A stretch of DNA of 64,000 bases from Gemmatales bacterium (lineage in GTDB: Bacteria > Planctomycetota > Planctomycetia > Gemmatales > HRBIN36), in NCBI GenBank assembly GCA_025060195.1, contig JANXCQ010000013.1, positions 1-64,000 of the forward strand, in the 5' to 3' direction. The position numbers and the translations under genes were made by a program. Below are positions 9,460 to 16,676 of the stretch, in pieces (the stretch's first letter is position 1; the number at the start of each line of letters is the position of its first letter). The notes under the pieces are model-generated. The model was not told the DNA's origin, searched no databases, and worked only from the letters and a program-made list of their open reading frames with translations.

Positions 9460-9873
9460 TTGCACGATGCCCATGTAACCGGACCGATGCGATACGAAAG
9501 TCTCGGGCTTGATTCGATACTTTTCCAGTTCCGTAGTGACGGGGAAATACGTGCGATTAATCCGTACCTCTCTGTAAGGCTCCACATCTTCAAGGAAGGG
9601 GAACCATGGGATAACGAGCCTTACATTGTTGCAACACATCCCGGCCGTGCGCTTGCAGTATTAGGTTGCTCCGGCATTAGGGATTATCAGCTCACCGAGT
9701 ATCCTTAATAAAAGCGTAGTTCCTCAGGCGAAAAGCTTTGGCTCTATGATCAAGTGGACGTAAAACGGCGCAACCGGCGCGATTGGGCTGTGCACCGTAT
9801 CCTGTTCAGCGATGGCACGGTAGCCGAGATCGTCTTTGAAGATTTCCATTGCTTCGAGGCACGGTTTATCTAG
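9460..9873 (+). pseudogene. Decayed coding frame with two adjacent in-frame stops
   Basis: One forward frame stays protein-like on both sides of a double TAA (9706-9711). Before it come SILFQFRSDGEIRAINPY, EPWDNEPYIVATHPG and IRDYQLTEYP. After it come EKLWLYDQVDVKRRNRRDW and RILFSDGTVAEIVFEDFH, ending at TAG 9871-9873. That continuity suggests one former gene broken by nonsense changes, although two small adjacent genes are possible. An opposing frame (9397-9639) is also open, so the strand is not certain. The family is not recognised. It lies between AOR and the oxidoreductase remnant on the same strand. Confidence 0.4.
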
Positions 9874-9905
9874 GCCAGAAAACGTCAACATAACCGAAGG
9901 GGAAA

Positions 9906-10245
9906 ATCGGTACAGTACGACATGTGATTGTCGGGACAGGGCCCGCGGCGATCGACGCAATTGAAACTATTCGGAAATTCAACAGCAGCGCCTCGGAAAT
10001 CGTGCTGGTCCGGGATGAACCCGCTTATTCGCGAACGATCTTGCCGTGTTAGCTGATCGGGTAAAATGCCTTTCAACACATCTTGATAAAGCGATGCGGC
10101 CTGCTTCGACGCCCTGAGAGTGCAAACGCTTCGGTTAGCGGGTAGTTCGCCTGTAACCATCGCTACAGCGGATTACCTTGGACAATGGCGACGAGCTAAC
10201 GTTCGACACTTTGCTCCTGGCCACTGGTTCATTGCCCTCTTTTCC
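9906..10245 (+). pseudogene. Remnant of FAD-dependent pyridine nucleotide oxidoreductase
   Basis: A forward reading gives a clear flavoprotein N-terminus. VRHVIVGTGPAAIDAIETI holds the GxGxxA dinucleotide fold, followed by SSASEIVLVRDEPAYSRT. A stop then appears (TAG near 10048). After further stops and frame changes the next block of the same family returns: RVVRL, then SLQ and ITLDNGDELTFDTLLLATG, where ATG is the conserved ATG(S) motif. The rest of the enzyme (NAD domain, C-terminus) is missing and LRR debris follows. This is the N-terminal third of a NirB/NADH-oxidoreductase-like flavoprotein, inactivated by several nonsense and frameshift changes. Its place downstream of ferredoxin and AOR fits a lost NAD-linked third subunit. 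Confidence 0.75.
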
Positions 10246-10269
10246 CTAACCAGTTTTGCAAAGCTGGGG

Positions 10270-10740
10270 CCTATTCAAACCCGTTGCCGGAGCTTTTGCC
10301 GCACGGTCAAATTACTAATTCCCGCGTCAGTAATTCGCATTCTCTTGAGGTTCGTTGCGGCGAAGTTTTTCACCGCGACCAACTTTATCAGACCCGCTTC
10401 GACGACGCGTGGGAGAGAGATTTAGGTTCAACACCTCCTCGGCTCTCATAGGAGATTGATTATTCCGAGTTAAGGCGCGAGTTAGCGTATAGAACCGCCT
10501 CGCTTCCCGAAGAGTCGCCAGAGTGAAATCCGTGATTTGGTCATTGCTCAGGCCGAGCACGGTAAGGTGTTTCAACGCCAGCGGGCCTATGACCCCAGCT
10601 CTGGTATCTTAGCTCGGTAGCGATTCAATTCGACGAGGCTTTTCAAGGCGGCCACCTTTTAGCCCCCGCGTCGGTAATGTAGATTCTGCCGAGGTCAACT
10701 CATTTAAGCTTGGGGAACGCTGCCACCGGCCTCAGAGAAA
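10270..10740 (-). pseudogene. Leucine-rich-repeat gene remnants
   Basis: On the reverse strand, broken LRR units of the planctomycete type can be read in shifting frames: AGLIKLVAVKNFAATNLKR with ITDAGISNL (about 10290-10400), LKHLTVLGLSNDQITDFTL (about 10510-10575), and DLGRIYITDAGAKR followed by a shifted VAALKSLVELN (about 10640-10710). Stops and frameshifts separate them. They match the unit consensus of the intact LRR gene at 11212-11790, so this looks like a second, decayed copy or the eroded end of a once larger LRR gene. Confidence 0.65.
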
Positions 10741-11211
10741 CACAGCGGCTCGAATGATGAGGTAGTCTCAAGTAAAGCTGCACGATGGCGACAAGCGGAC
10801 GGTACACTAAAAAAATATTTTACTGTCTTTCCTGGTCAGTATCTCGATGGGACCTAATTCAACTTCCGGGACCAGAAGACGGCGATAGCAGGTTGCTTGG
10901 CGCGACTTCCCCCGTTTCCCGTTGGCGAAACCGTTCAGCTAGGGACTTACAAAAGCTACTGGGCGCCTTTTAGCGCAACTCCTATCGAGGCATAGCCGGC
11001 CATAAGTTTGACAAAGCTTTCCAATGCAGCCTGTGCGGGGGAATTCGACTTGTTATCTCTTTCATCTGAACGACATAAATCTTTATTGTGTGAATCACGG
11101 CTATCCAGCGATAGTTGGTCCGAACTTGGGCGAAGTTTTCGAATACAGCCTGTGCGGCGGATCAATTCGGAAGCAACTCAATTTTTGTCTTTCCAGTAAT
11201 AGCAAGGCACG
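10741..11211. other. Intergenic/decayed stretch
   Basis: I see no gene here. Short open frames on both strands lack ribosome binding sites and family features. Faint similarity between two segments (around 11018-11035 and 11138-11158, both containing the motif cagcctgtgcgg) hints at an old short duplication. Confidence 0.4.
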
Positions 11212-11790
11212 TTAATCCGGCACTAGGTTCGATGGCGGAGGACGTGAAATTACAAAATTAGAAATTTCACAGTGTGGCAGGGCTTTCAGCAGTTCGGCGA
11301 TGCCCAGTTCTGTCACTTCGGTGCCACTTACGTCGAGCATACGTAGGCTTTTTAGCGTGGCCAACTCCTTCAGCCCCGCATCGGTGATTTGGGTGCCGCG
11401 TAGGTCGAGTGTGCTGAGGTTTTTCAACGCGGCCAACTCCTTCAGCCCCGCATTGGTAATATTGCTGCCGCTGAGGTCGAGACCAAACGGTATGCCAGGA
11501 TCAGGTAACTGGGCCAAGAGCCCCGCACGCGACCCTCTGATCCTGAAACCTGGTACGGCGTCAACCATATCCGAGTCCTTGACGGTGTTGAAGTAGGTAA
11601 ATGCCAGATGGCTATGCCTGCCGATCCAACCGACCTCTGCGCCAGCATCCCGCCAAGCACGGATAATGTGTTCAGGAAACCGTGGCGCTTCTTCTGACGG
11701 CTGGGCCGCCAGCCTCTTCGAGTAAATTTCCGCTCCGAGGATCAGGCCAATTAGTAACCCCGGACGGCCCACGCCAGCGACTGGCATCAT
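11212..11790 (-). CDS. Short LRR protein with N-terminal membrane segment
   Basis: The 192-residue protein begins MMPVAGVGRPGLLIGLILG, a probable signal anchor. A middle region follows with PRFPEHIIRAWRDAGAEVGW. LRR units fill about residues 100-175: LDLSGSNITNAGLKELAALK, LSTLDLRGTQITDAGLKEL and LRMLDVSGTEVTELGIAELL. Such LRRs are abundant in Gemmata relatives and are presumed to be protein-binding. GGAGG eight bases before the ATG at 11790 fixes the start; a longer frame to 12012 runs into the repeat region and looks non-coding. The protein is short for the family and sits in a decaying region, so it may itself be a fragment. Confidence 0.6.
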   Translation of the reverse strand: MMPVAGVGRPGLLIGLILGAEIYSKRLAAQPSEEAPRFPEHIIRAWRDAGAEVGWIGRHSHLAFTYFNTVKDSDMVDAVPGFRIRGSRAGLLAQLPDPGIPFGLDLSGSNITNAGLKELAALKNLSTLDLRGTQITDAGLKELATLKSLRMLDVSGTEVTELGIAELLKALPHCEISNFVISRPPPSNLVPD

Positions 11791-12058
11791 GGCAGGATCC
11801 TCCAGACTGTCCCCGTGATGTGAGCAGATAGGCGGAATATCCCAGACGCGGACGGTGTCCCGTTGGGTGAGCCTATACACCAGCGCGCCCGTTGGCCAAA
11901 GCGTCTGCCCCGACGGATTTGAGCAGCGATTACCGAACTCAAGCGGCCCCCGAGACACACGAACGTCGCATCCAACTTTCTCGGGGATCCTTCTTTCGCC
12001 CTGTGCCGCCATGGCCTCGACTTCGCCGAGGCATAGCGGGTTTTATATCTTTTGCTCA

Positions 12059-12420
12059 GCGAGCCTTGGTTTCGCCGACCCTGCACGGAGGTGCGGATCC
12101 TTCGGTTTCGCCGGTCCCTAAACGCAAGTGCGAGGTGTTCGGGTTCGCCAGTTTCGACAAGTAAGTGCGAGGCCTTCGGTTTCGCCGGTCCCCACAAAGA
12201 GGTATGCGAGGCGTCGGGTTCGCGACTCCCATTGGGCAAAGCGAGGCTTTCAGTTACGTCAGTCACCACACGGAGGTGCGAGGGCTTCGATTTCGCCGAT
12301 CCCACACGCGAGTGCGAGGCCCGCCGCGTGTCTCTTCACACAAGAAGGCTCGCGAGTCCAGGATTTGTGGCGAAGAGCGAAGGCACTGCGAGTCGTGGTG
12401 TGTGTTTCCTCGCATATGAA
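12059..12420. repeat. Degenerate tandem repeat, about nine units of 35-39 bp
   Basis: Successive units begin with a gcgag/gtgcgag core followed by a ttcg-rich centre and a purine-rich end. Unit starts can be placed near 12059, 12091, 12128 and 12165, then every 35-39 bp to about 12420. Units 2-4 and 7 are the best preserved (ttcggtttcgccggtccc and variants); later units keep mainly the gcgag core. There are no unique spacers, so it is not a CRISPR array. Both strands stay partly open across it, a result of the period and GC content rather than proof of coding. It lies just upstream of the LRR gene (reverse strand) and 0.5 kb before intI. Confidence 0.7.
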
Positions 12421-12912
12421 GGGTCAGCCTAATTCCCCCGGCCGAGATTTGACAATGCGTCCCACAGTCAGTGGCCCCCCGACCGACGGGCGATGCCGTT
12501 CTGTACCCGGACTCTTGGGCGATAAAAGAAGTGGGCCTTGCCGCTGATGTTCCCCGATGTTGGGCTCCGCGCGGGCCTAGAGCCGTCACTGATGTTGGGC
12601 CATTTCCCTATCCGCATCCGCGTCGGCTCAGAGCCGTTAGCGGGCTATGATACGCGCCTCGCTCACAACCTCGCTGCCGTCCTCGGTTTCGCTTGACCCC
12701 ACATCGCGGCGCTTAGGCTAAAGTCTTGGCTTATACAACAATTCTTTCGCTACACCCTTCGCTAAGTGTGAGCGAGGATTTCGGGCGGTGCGGTTGAGAG
12801 CCGCGGCGAAATCGGTAGCAGTGCCAGCTTCGAAAAAAACCGATCAACCCCCTTGACGACCGCGCCAATAATAACATAATCAAATTAGTGAGATTCGCAA
12901 TGAGGATACATC
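12421..12912. other. Intergenic region upstream of intI
   Basis: No gene is seen. The decamer gatgttgggc occurs twice (12556-12565 and 12591-12600). Each contains gttgggc, which fits the GTTRRRY integron core on the forward strand, but no pairing partner or stem is evident. The stretch just before intI is AT-rich (aataataacataatcaaatt) and probably carries its promoter. Confidence 0.4.
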
Positions 12913-14091
12913 ATGGTTGTCCAGCCGATCGCTAATGTTGGCGGTCCGCCGGTTTCTCGCCCGGACAAGTCCAAGATGTTCGACTTAACCCGCCATGCTT
13001 GTCGCGTCCGCCATTACAGCCTGCGCACCGAGGAAGCCTACGTCCACTGGATTCGCCGCTTCATCCTCTTCCACGGCAGGCGGCATTCGCTCGAGATGGC
13101 CGCTGCCGAGATCAATCGATTCCTCACCCATCTAGCCGTAGATGGCAACGTGTCGGCCTCGACCCAGAACCAAACCTTTAGTGCCCTCCTTTTTCTCTAT
13201 GGGAGCGTGCTTGAAGTTGGTCCCGGGCAGGTCACCGGGGCGGTGCGGGCGGTGCGGCCCAAGCGGCTGCCGGTGGTGCTGACACGGGAGGAGGCCCTCC
13301 GGGTGATTGACCAGCTCGAGGGCAGCTACCAGCTGATCGCCCGCCTGTCGTACGGTTCCGGTCTGCGGCTCTTGGAGTGCTTGCGCTTGCGGGTCAAGGA
13401 TCTGGACTTTGCCTGCAGCGAAGTCATTGTCCGTCAGGGCAAGGGGGACGAGGATCGGCGGACGATGTTGCCCTCGTCGGTTAAGCCGGACATGGCAGCG
13501 CATTTGCGACGTGTCCAGCAGTTGCACGAGTGGGACCTGGCGGCCGGGTTCGGCCGGGTCTGGCTGCCCGAGGCCTTGGAGCGGAAGTATCCCCATGCGG
13601 CGAGGGAATGGCTCTGGCAGTGGCTATTTCCCGCGGCAACGTTGTCAATCGATCCGCACAGCGGCGTGAAGCGGCACCATACCCACGAGGGTTCGGTCAG
13701 CCGGGCCATCACCGCGGCGGTGCCTCGGGCGGGGCTGACCAAGCGGGCGACCAGTCATAGTTTTCGGCACAGTTTTGCGACCCATTTGTTGGAGTCGGGG
13801 TATGATATTCGTACCGTCCAGCAACTCCTGGGCCACGAGGACGTGAGTACGACAATGATTTATACCCATGTGCTGAACCGTGGCGGGCAAGGGGTCCGAA
13901 GTCCGCTGGACGGGAGGCGCCGCGAAGGGGGATGGTATAAGGGGGATCACCGACGCGCAATGTTCGTTAGCGGAATAGATCGCGCGAGGGCATCTGGGCA
14001 GAGAAAACGTAAGGTCCAGTGGTTTCATGACTTTGACAGGGTGGTCCTGTCGCAACCCTGGACCGTGATAGATTGCGCAGTCGCAATCTAA
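12913..14091 (+). CDS. intI: Integron integrase (IntI-type tyrosine recombinase)
   Basis: The 392-residue tyrosine recombinase has an N-terminal SAM-like domain ([20 protein letters not shown]). The catalytic set is complete: Arg in [27 protein letters not shown] (H..R), [18 protein letters not shown] (His and the Tyr nucleophile). The IntI-specific extra patch is present ([20 protein letters not shown], about residues 217-236), which separates IntI from XerC/D. IntI recombines attI with attC of mobile cassettes. The usual C-terminus GVRSPLD is reached near residue 337, and about 55 non-homologous residues follow up to the candidate attI, so an ancestral stop appears lost. GAGG lies upstream of the ATG. 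Cassette-like genes follow in the same direction, the inverted arrangement seen in some planctomycetes and Treponema. Confidence 0.92.
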   Translation: MVVQPIANVGGPPVSRPDKSKMFDLTRHACRVRHYSLRTEEAYVHWIRRFILFHGRRHSLEMAAAEINRFLTHLAVDGNVSASTQNQTFSALLFLYGSVLEVGPGQVTGAVRAVRPKRLPVVLTREEALRVIDQLEGSYQLIARLSYGSGLRLLECLRLRVKDLDFACSEVIVRQGKGDEDRRTMLPSSVKPDMAAHLRRVQQLHEWDLAAGFGRVWLPEALERKYPHAAREWLWQWLFPAATLSIDPHSGVKRHHTHEGSVSRAITAAVPRAGLTKRATSHSFRHSFATHLLESGYDIRTVQQLLGHEDVSTTMIYTHVLNRGGQGVRSPLDGRRREGGWYKGDHRRAMFVSGIDRARASGQRKRKVQWFHDFDRVVLSQPWTVIDCAVAI

Positions 14092-14107
14092 TAATAACAA
14101 GTTCGGC
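14069..14107 (+). other. Candidate attI: hairpin plus integron core site
   Basis: A perfect 9-bp inverted repeat (tagattgcg / cgcaatcta, loop cagt, 14069-14090) contains the intI stop. It is followed by aataacaa and the core gttcggc at 14101-14107. The layout aacaa-gttcggc recalls the crossover of attI sites (AACAAAGTTAGGC in class 1). The reverse complement of the core, gccgaac, is the outer box of the attC-like site at 14927. The first cassette ORF starts 12 bp later. Function is inferred from this geometry. Confidence 0.55.
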
Positions 14108-14118
14108 GAGGATGCAGC

Positions 14119-14556
14119 ATGAGCCTCAGGAATGTTCTCTTGGCGCTCGGCTTGGTGCTGGTAGCACTTCCGGGGCCGCTCTCGGCTCAGCGGGGACGGC
14201 CGTATAGACCACCTCCGGGCGATCTCTCTCGCCCACCTCCGCGGGAGCCCTATCGATCTCCCTCGGAGGAGCGGGAATATCGCTACGGCTACCGTCCTTA
14301 TCCTTACCCGCCACAACCTTATTCAGGGTCACCGGCTTCTGATTATTCAGGGTCATCGGCTTCTGAATCGGACTGGTCGGACTGGGCAGGGTGGGTAGTA
14401 TGCATCGGCGTGGTCGGGATGATCTTATGGGTATCGGTGCTAGGTCGTAGTTCTGGGGGCTCGTTTGCAAAAGCAGATGCGCAGGAATTTAGAGAAGGGA
14501 TACTGCGGAAGTTAAAGACCAATCAAGCCCCACCGAGTTCCGAGAGTTCCGATTAG
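14119..14556 (+). CDS. Cassette 1: secreted proline-rich protein with TM segment
   Basis: The 145-residue protein has a signal peptide (about residues 1-23, ending LSAQ). A Pro/Arg/Tyr-rich stretch follows (PYRPPPGDLSRPPP, YRYGYRPYPYPPQPY), then a Ser/Asp/Trp segment, a membrane helix (WVVCIGVVGMILWVSVL, about 91-108) and a polar tail. No known family is recognised. GAGG lies seven bases before the ATG. It begins 12 bp after the candidate attI core and ends 44 bp before an attC-like site, the usual layout of an integron cassette, and it shares its direction with intI. Confidence 0.65.
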   Translation: MSLRNVLLALGLVLVALPGPLSAQRGRPYRPPPGDLSRPPPREPYRSPSEEREYRYGYRPYPYPPQPYSGSPASDYSGSSASESDWSDWAGWVVCIGVVGMILWVSVLGRSSGGSFAKADAQEFREGILRKLKTNQAPPSSESSD

Positions 14557-14599
14557 TCTAGTCTGAACCGGCCAGTTGGATAGGCGGACTCGAGGTGTA

Positions 14600-14690
14600 C
14601 CGAACCGGGCGCTGCAGCCGACCGGGGCCGTATGTAGGCTTTCCCGGTGCCCGGCGTACCTGAGCGGCCGCTAAGCGCTCGGCAGCGGCC
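14600..14690 (+). repeat. attC-like recombination site 1 (decayed 3' box)
   Basis: The 5' side reads ccgaacc (14600-14606) then gcgctgcagc (14609-14618). The 3' side has gctaagcgc (14670-14678) then tcggc. gcgct pairs with agcgc and agc pairs with gct, leaving unequal unpaired bases between, the hallmark of the attC L box with extrahelical bases. The expected final core gttcggc is replaced by cagcggc, so the site is probably impaired. Its 5' half closely resembles the site at 14927. Confidence 0.55.
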
Positions 14691-14705
14691 GAAGCCAGAG
14701 ATGAC

Positions 14706-14924
14706 ATGGAACCAGTTCCTTCCGAAAGCAAGGCCGGCCGACCGGGATGGCTCCGTGCCATCGCGGTCGCGCTTCTCGGCCTGTGCCTGTCCATTATCAG
14801 TGTTGATCCGCTAATTGACGCTTGGGAAGCCGGACAGACGTGGCGAGTCGCGCTTTACGCAGTCGTCTCTCTCGCAGTCATCGTTGCCGCGGTGTACTTC
14901 GCTGTACGGGGTCGGCGTGCCTGA
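14706..14924 (+). CDS. Cassette 2: small two-helix membrane protein
   Basis: The 72-residue protein has two hydrophobic segments, LRAIAVALLGLCLSIISV and VALYAVVSLAVIVAAVYFAV, and a basic C-terminus (RGRRA), suggesting an integral membrane protein with a cytoplasmic tail. No family is recognised. Its ATG lies 16 bp after the end of attC-like site 1 and its stop is 2 bp before attC-like site 2, which is typical cassette packing. The ribosome binding site is weak (agagatgac). Confidence 0.55.
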   Translation: MEPVPSESKAGRPGWLRAIAVALLGLCLSIISVDPLIDAWEAGQTWRVALYAVVSLAVIVAAVYFAVRGRRA

Positions 14925-14926
14925 TC

Positions 14927-14970
14927 GCCGAACCAGGCGCTGTAGTGTACCGCGGCCCCAGGTTGGCCTG
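14927..14970 (+). repeat. attC-like site 2 (5' half only)
   Basis: gccgaacc (14927-14934) is followed by ggcgctgtag and accgcggcc, paralleling site 1 (ccgaacc-ggcgctgcag-accggggcc), with about three quarters of aligned bases identical over roughly 30 nt. A matching L'/R' half cannot be found in the next 100 bp, though gttaact near 15006 is a weak core-like match. It is therefore a truncated or eroded attC. Confidence 0.45.
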
Positions 14971-15344
14971 ACATGGATAGCGGGCAGTCTGGAATCGCGA
15001 ATTCGTTAACTCTGTGGCATCTAGGGTGTGGAAGGGTAAATTGTTGCTCCCACCGAGTGGCTGCGATCAAACGCATACTGGTTATTGGGGTTTAGTGGGC
15101 CTGGTAGCCGCCGGTGGGCAAAGGCGTTTTGTCGGCGCTTGTGAATGCACTGTACCCTGGCTACTCTGAAGATGAGCGGCCGTTGTTCCCAGCGGAGTTG
15201 TAATTTTTTCCAAGATATTAGAAGGACGTTGGCAAAAATTACAAATTGCGAGAGGGTAAGAGGCAGCCAGGACGCAACGGTAGGTGGGCGGATAACCCCT
15301 GGAAGGGCTGAGAGTTGGGCGCGAGAGGGCCAGCAGTCTGGGCA
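14971..15344. other. Intergenic stretch after cassette 2
   Basis: I see no gene here. It contains an AT-rich patch (15195-15250) and runs up to the sigma-54-type promoter at 15345. Regulatory sites for an enhancer-binding protein would be expected within it, but no clear palindrome stands out. Confidence 0.4.
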
Positions 15345-15361
15345 TTGGCACGAGGGTTGCA
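15345..15361 (+). promoter_or_regulatory. Sigma-54 (RpoN) -24/-12 promoter
   Basis: The element ttggcacgagggttgca matches the sigma-54 consensus TTGGCAC-N5-TTGC almost perfectly. GG (15347-15348) and GC (15359-15360) are separated by exactly ten bases. It predicts transcription starting near 15372 on the forward strand, directly into the structured element and about 290 bp upstream of the STAS gene. Confidence 0.8.
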
Positions 15362-15371
15362 CAATTTAGAG

Positions 15372-15603
15372 ATCGCAGCAGGAGAGCATTCGGCCCGCGA
15401 GGTTAGCCGTACACCATGCCCATCGTCCTTGCGGTGCCCCCGTCCGCAAGGAGAGGACTGCCGAAGAGAGGGTTTGCGAAGCCCTCTCGGAAGCGCAGAC
15501 CTGAAGCCCCGATGTGCCGATGCTTTCCGTCTGTCTTCCCGCCAGGCCCCATCTAACCTGGCCCCGAAGCCACCTGCGACCCCGGCGGGTGGCTTGTTGT
15601 TTT
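15372..15603 (+). ncRNA. Candidate structured non-coding RNA driven by sigma-54
   Basis: Between the sigma-54 promoter and a strong terminator lie about 230 nt with no convincing ORF and a chain of perfect hairpins. Stem 1 is tccttgcgg/ccgcaagga (15426-15452). Stem 2 is gagaggg/ccctctc with loop tttgcgaag (15466-15488). Stem 3 is gccagg/cctggc with loop ccccatctaa (15541-15562). The terminator is stem 4. It does not show the conserved cores of tmRNA, RNase P RNA, SRP RNA or 6S RNA, nor of the TPP or cobalamin riboswitches I checked by eye. It could be a trans-acting RNA or a leader of the STAS gene, but the terminator favours a separate transcript. Confidence 0.6.
15568..15603 (+). terminator. 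Rho-independent terminator of the candidate ncRNA
   Basis: A 10-bp stem agccacctgc/gcgggtggct (one G-T pair), with loop gaccccg, is followed by ttgttgtttt. It ends 60 bp before the STAS start at 15663. Confidence 0.8.
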
Positions 15604-15662
15604 AAGAGCGCCGTTGCAGTACAATGAAATCCAGAGGCCTGGGACACGATTGGAGTGTTGGC

Positions 15663-16103
15663 ATGAATGGAATGTCGTATGAACACCTGCGTTGGCAAAC
15701 GAGGAATAACGTGTTGATTGTGGAGATTGTTACTCCCGTGTTGCACGGCGACCTGATCGAACAACAATTATGCGATGAGCTTCTCACAGTTTGGCAACAA
15801 GCGCAGGCGAGCCATGTGGTGTTGAACTTGGCGGCGGTGCAATATCTGACTTCGGCGGTGTTGCGTGCATTCATCACCTTGCGGCGACACGTGAAGCACG
15901 GCGGTGGTCGGGTGATCCTGTGCAACGTGCATGGGCAGGACTTGTTGAAAATCTTGACGACGGCGCGTCTGATTACGACCAGCGGTAGTACGCCGCACCT
16001 GTTTGAGTTCACCCCTGACTTGGAAACAGCGTTGGCGCAGTTGGAAACTGGTGCGACTACGGTGTTTCCCGAGAGCGGACCGCGTGGGCCTAACGGGCGC
16101 TAG
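15663..16103 (+). CDS. STAS-domain anti-sigma factor antagonist-like protein
   Basis: This is a 146-residue single-domain STAS protein. The core VLIVEIVTPVLHGD leads to SHVVLNLAAVQYLTSAVLRA, equivalent to the SpoIIAA/RsbV phosphorylation loop. There the usual D-S-S-G is L-T-S-A, so Thr would be at the phospho-site position and the preceding Asp is lost. The family works in partner-switching with anti-sigma kinases; no partner kinase is adjacent. GGAG lies seven bases before the ATG at 15663; an ATG at 15624 is possible. It lies downstream of the sigma-54/ncRNA unit and is convergent with rplQ (9 bp gap). Confidence 0.85.
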   Translation: MNGMSYEHLRWQTRNNVLIVEIVTPVLHGDLIEQQLCDELLTVWQQAQASHVVLNLAAVQYLTSAVLRAFITLRRHVKHGGGRVILCNVHGQDLLKILTTARLITTSGSTPHLFEFTPDLETALAQLETGATTVFPESGPRGPNGR

Positions 16104-16112
16104 ATTCCTCAC

Positions 16113-16619
16113 TTAGGAAGGAGCACCGGATTGAGGCGCGGTGGACTTTTCGGGGGTGATTTGCGGGCGAACCGGTTCTTCCGCGCGGCGTTCGCGTTTC
16201 GGTTTAGGCTGGCACGGTTCCTTGATCAGCTCGATGATGGCGGTGGGAGCGGCGTCGCCGAGGCGGCGCGTGGCCAGCTTAATGATGCGGGTGTAGCCGC
16301 CAGGGCGGTCGCGATAACGAGGGGCAATTTCCTGGAAGAGCTTTTTGAATAGGTCCACTTCGATTTCGTTTCCATCTTTGTCGGCAATCCAAATGCGTTT
16401 CTTCCCGCCCATACGAGCCAGCACGAGTCGACGGGCGTGCAGTGTGTTTTTGCGTGCCAGCGTGATGATGGGTTCGACGAAGCGACGCAATTCCTTGGCT
16501 TTGGCCACCGTAGTAGTGATGCGTTCATGTTCAAACAACGCCCAGGCTAAGTTACGCATTAAAGCGCGGCGATGAGCAGCGTTGCGTCCTAATTTTCGGC
16601 CTGCTTTGAGATGACGCAT
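16113..16619 (-). CDS. rplQ: 50S ribosomal protein L17
   Basis: This is bL17, a large-subunit protein near the exit tunnel. The signature MRHLKAGRKLGRNAAHRRAL is at the N-terminus and RPGGYTRIIKLATRRLGDAAP at 90-112. At 168 residues it is longer than typical (about 120-130) because of a basic, proline-rich C-terminal tail (about 135-168) and a short insert with GKKRIWIADKDGNEIEVD. It is the last gene of the alpha operon, 57 bp after rpoA. Confidence 0.98.
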   Translation of the reverse strand: MRHLKAGRKLGRNAAHRRALMRNLAWALFEHERITTTVAKAKELRRFVEPIITLARKNTLHARRLVLARMGGKKRIWIADKDGNEIEVDLFKKLFQEIAPRYRDRPGGYTRIIKLATRRLGDAAPTAIIELIKEPCQPKPKRERRAEEPVRPQITPEKSTAPQSGAPS

Positions 16620-16676
16620 ACTGTTTTCCCCTGGTAGTCGGAGTTTTTTGTATCAAGAAGGCAAGTGATAAGGATG

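Noticed and set aside
9397..9639. Reverse-strand 80-codon frame
   Set aside because: It overlaps the forward frame that keeps coding character past its stops; it lacks a ribosome binding site and a recognised family, so the forward reading is preferred, with low certainty.
12014..12032. gcctcg-cgaggc hairpin as a terminator
   Set aside because: The stem is only 6 bp, the T-rich stretch is not adjacent, and no gene ends nearby in the right direction.
11791..12305. Reverse-strand open frames through the tandem repeat, upstream of the LRR gene
   Set aside because: Openness follows from the repeat period and GC content; residues show low complexity without a start signal, while a good ribosome binding site marks 11790.
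12059..12420. Possible decayed CRISPR array
   Set aside because: Units are contiguous and similar over their whole length with no unique spacers, and no cas genes are present; a degenerate tandem repeat explains it.
12556..12600. Two gatgttgggc sites as attI or attC cores upstream of intI
   Set aside because: The core fits GTTRRRY, but orientation does not suit a canonical array on that side and no pairing L boxes are seen; cassettes are better supported downstream of intI.
15372..15603. Known structured RNAs (tmRNA, RNase P, SRP, 6S) and TPP or cobalamin riboswitch
   Set aside because: Their conserved core sequences were looked for by eye and not found; a covariance search would be needed to exclude divergent members.
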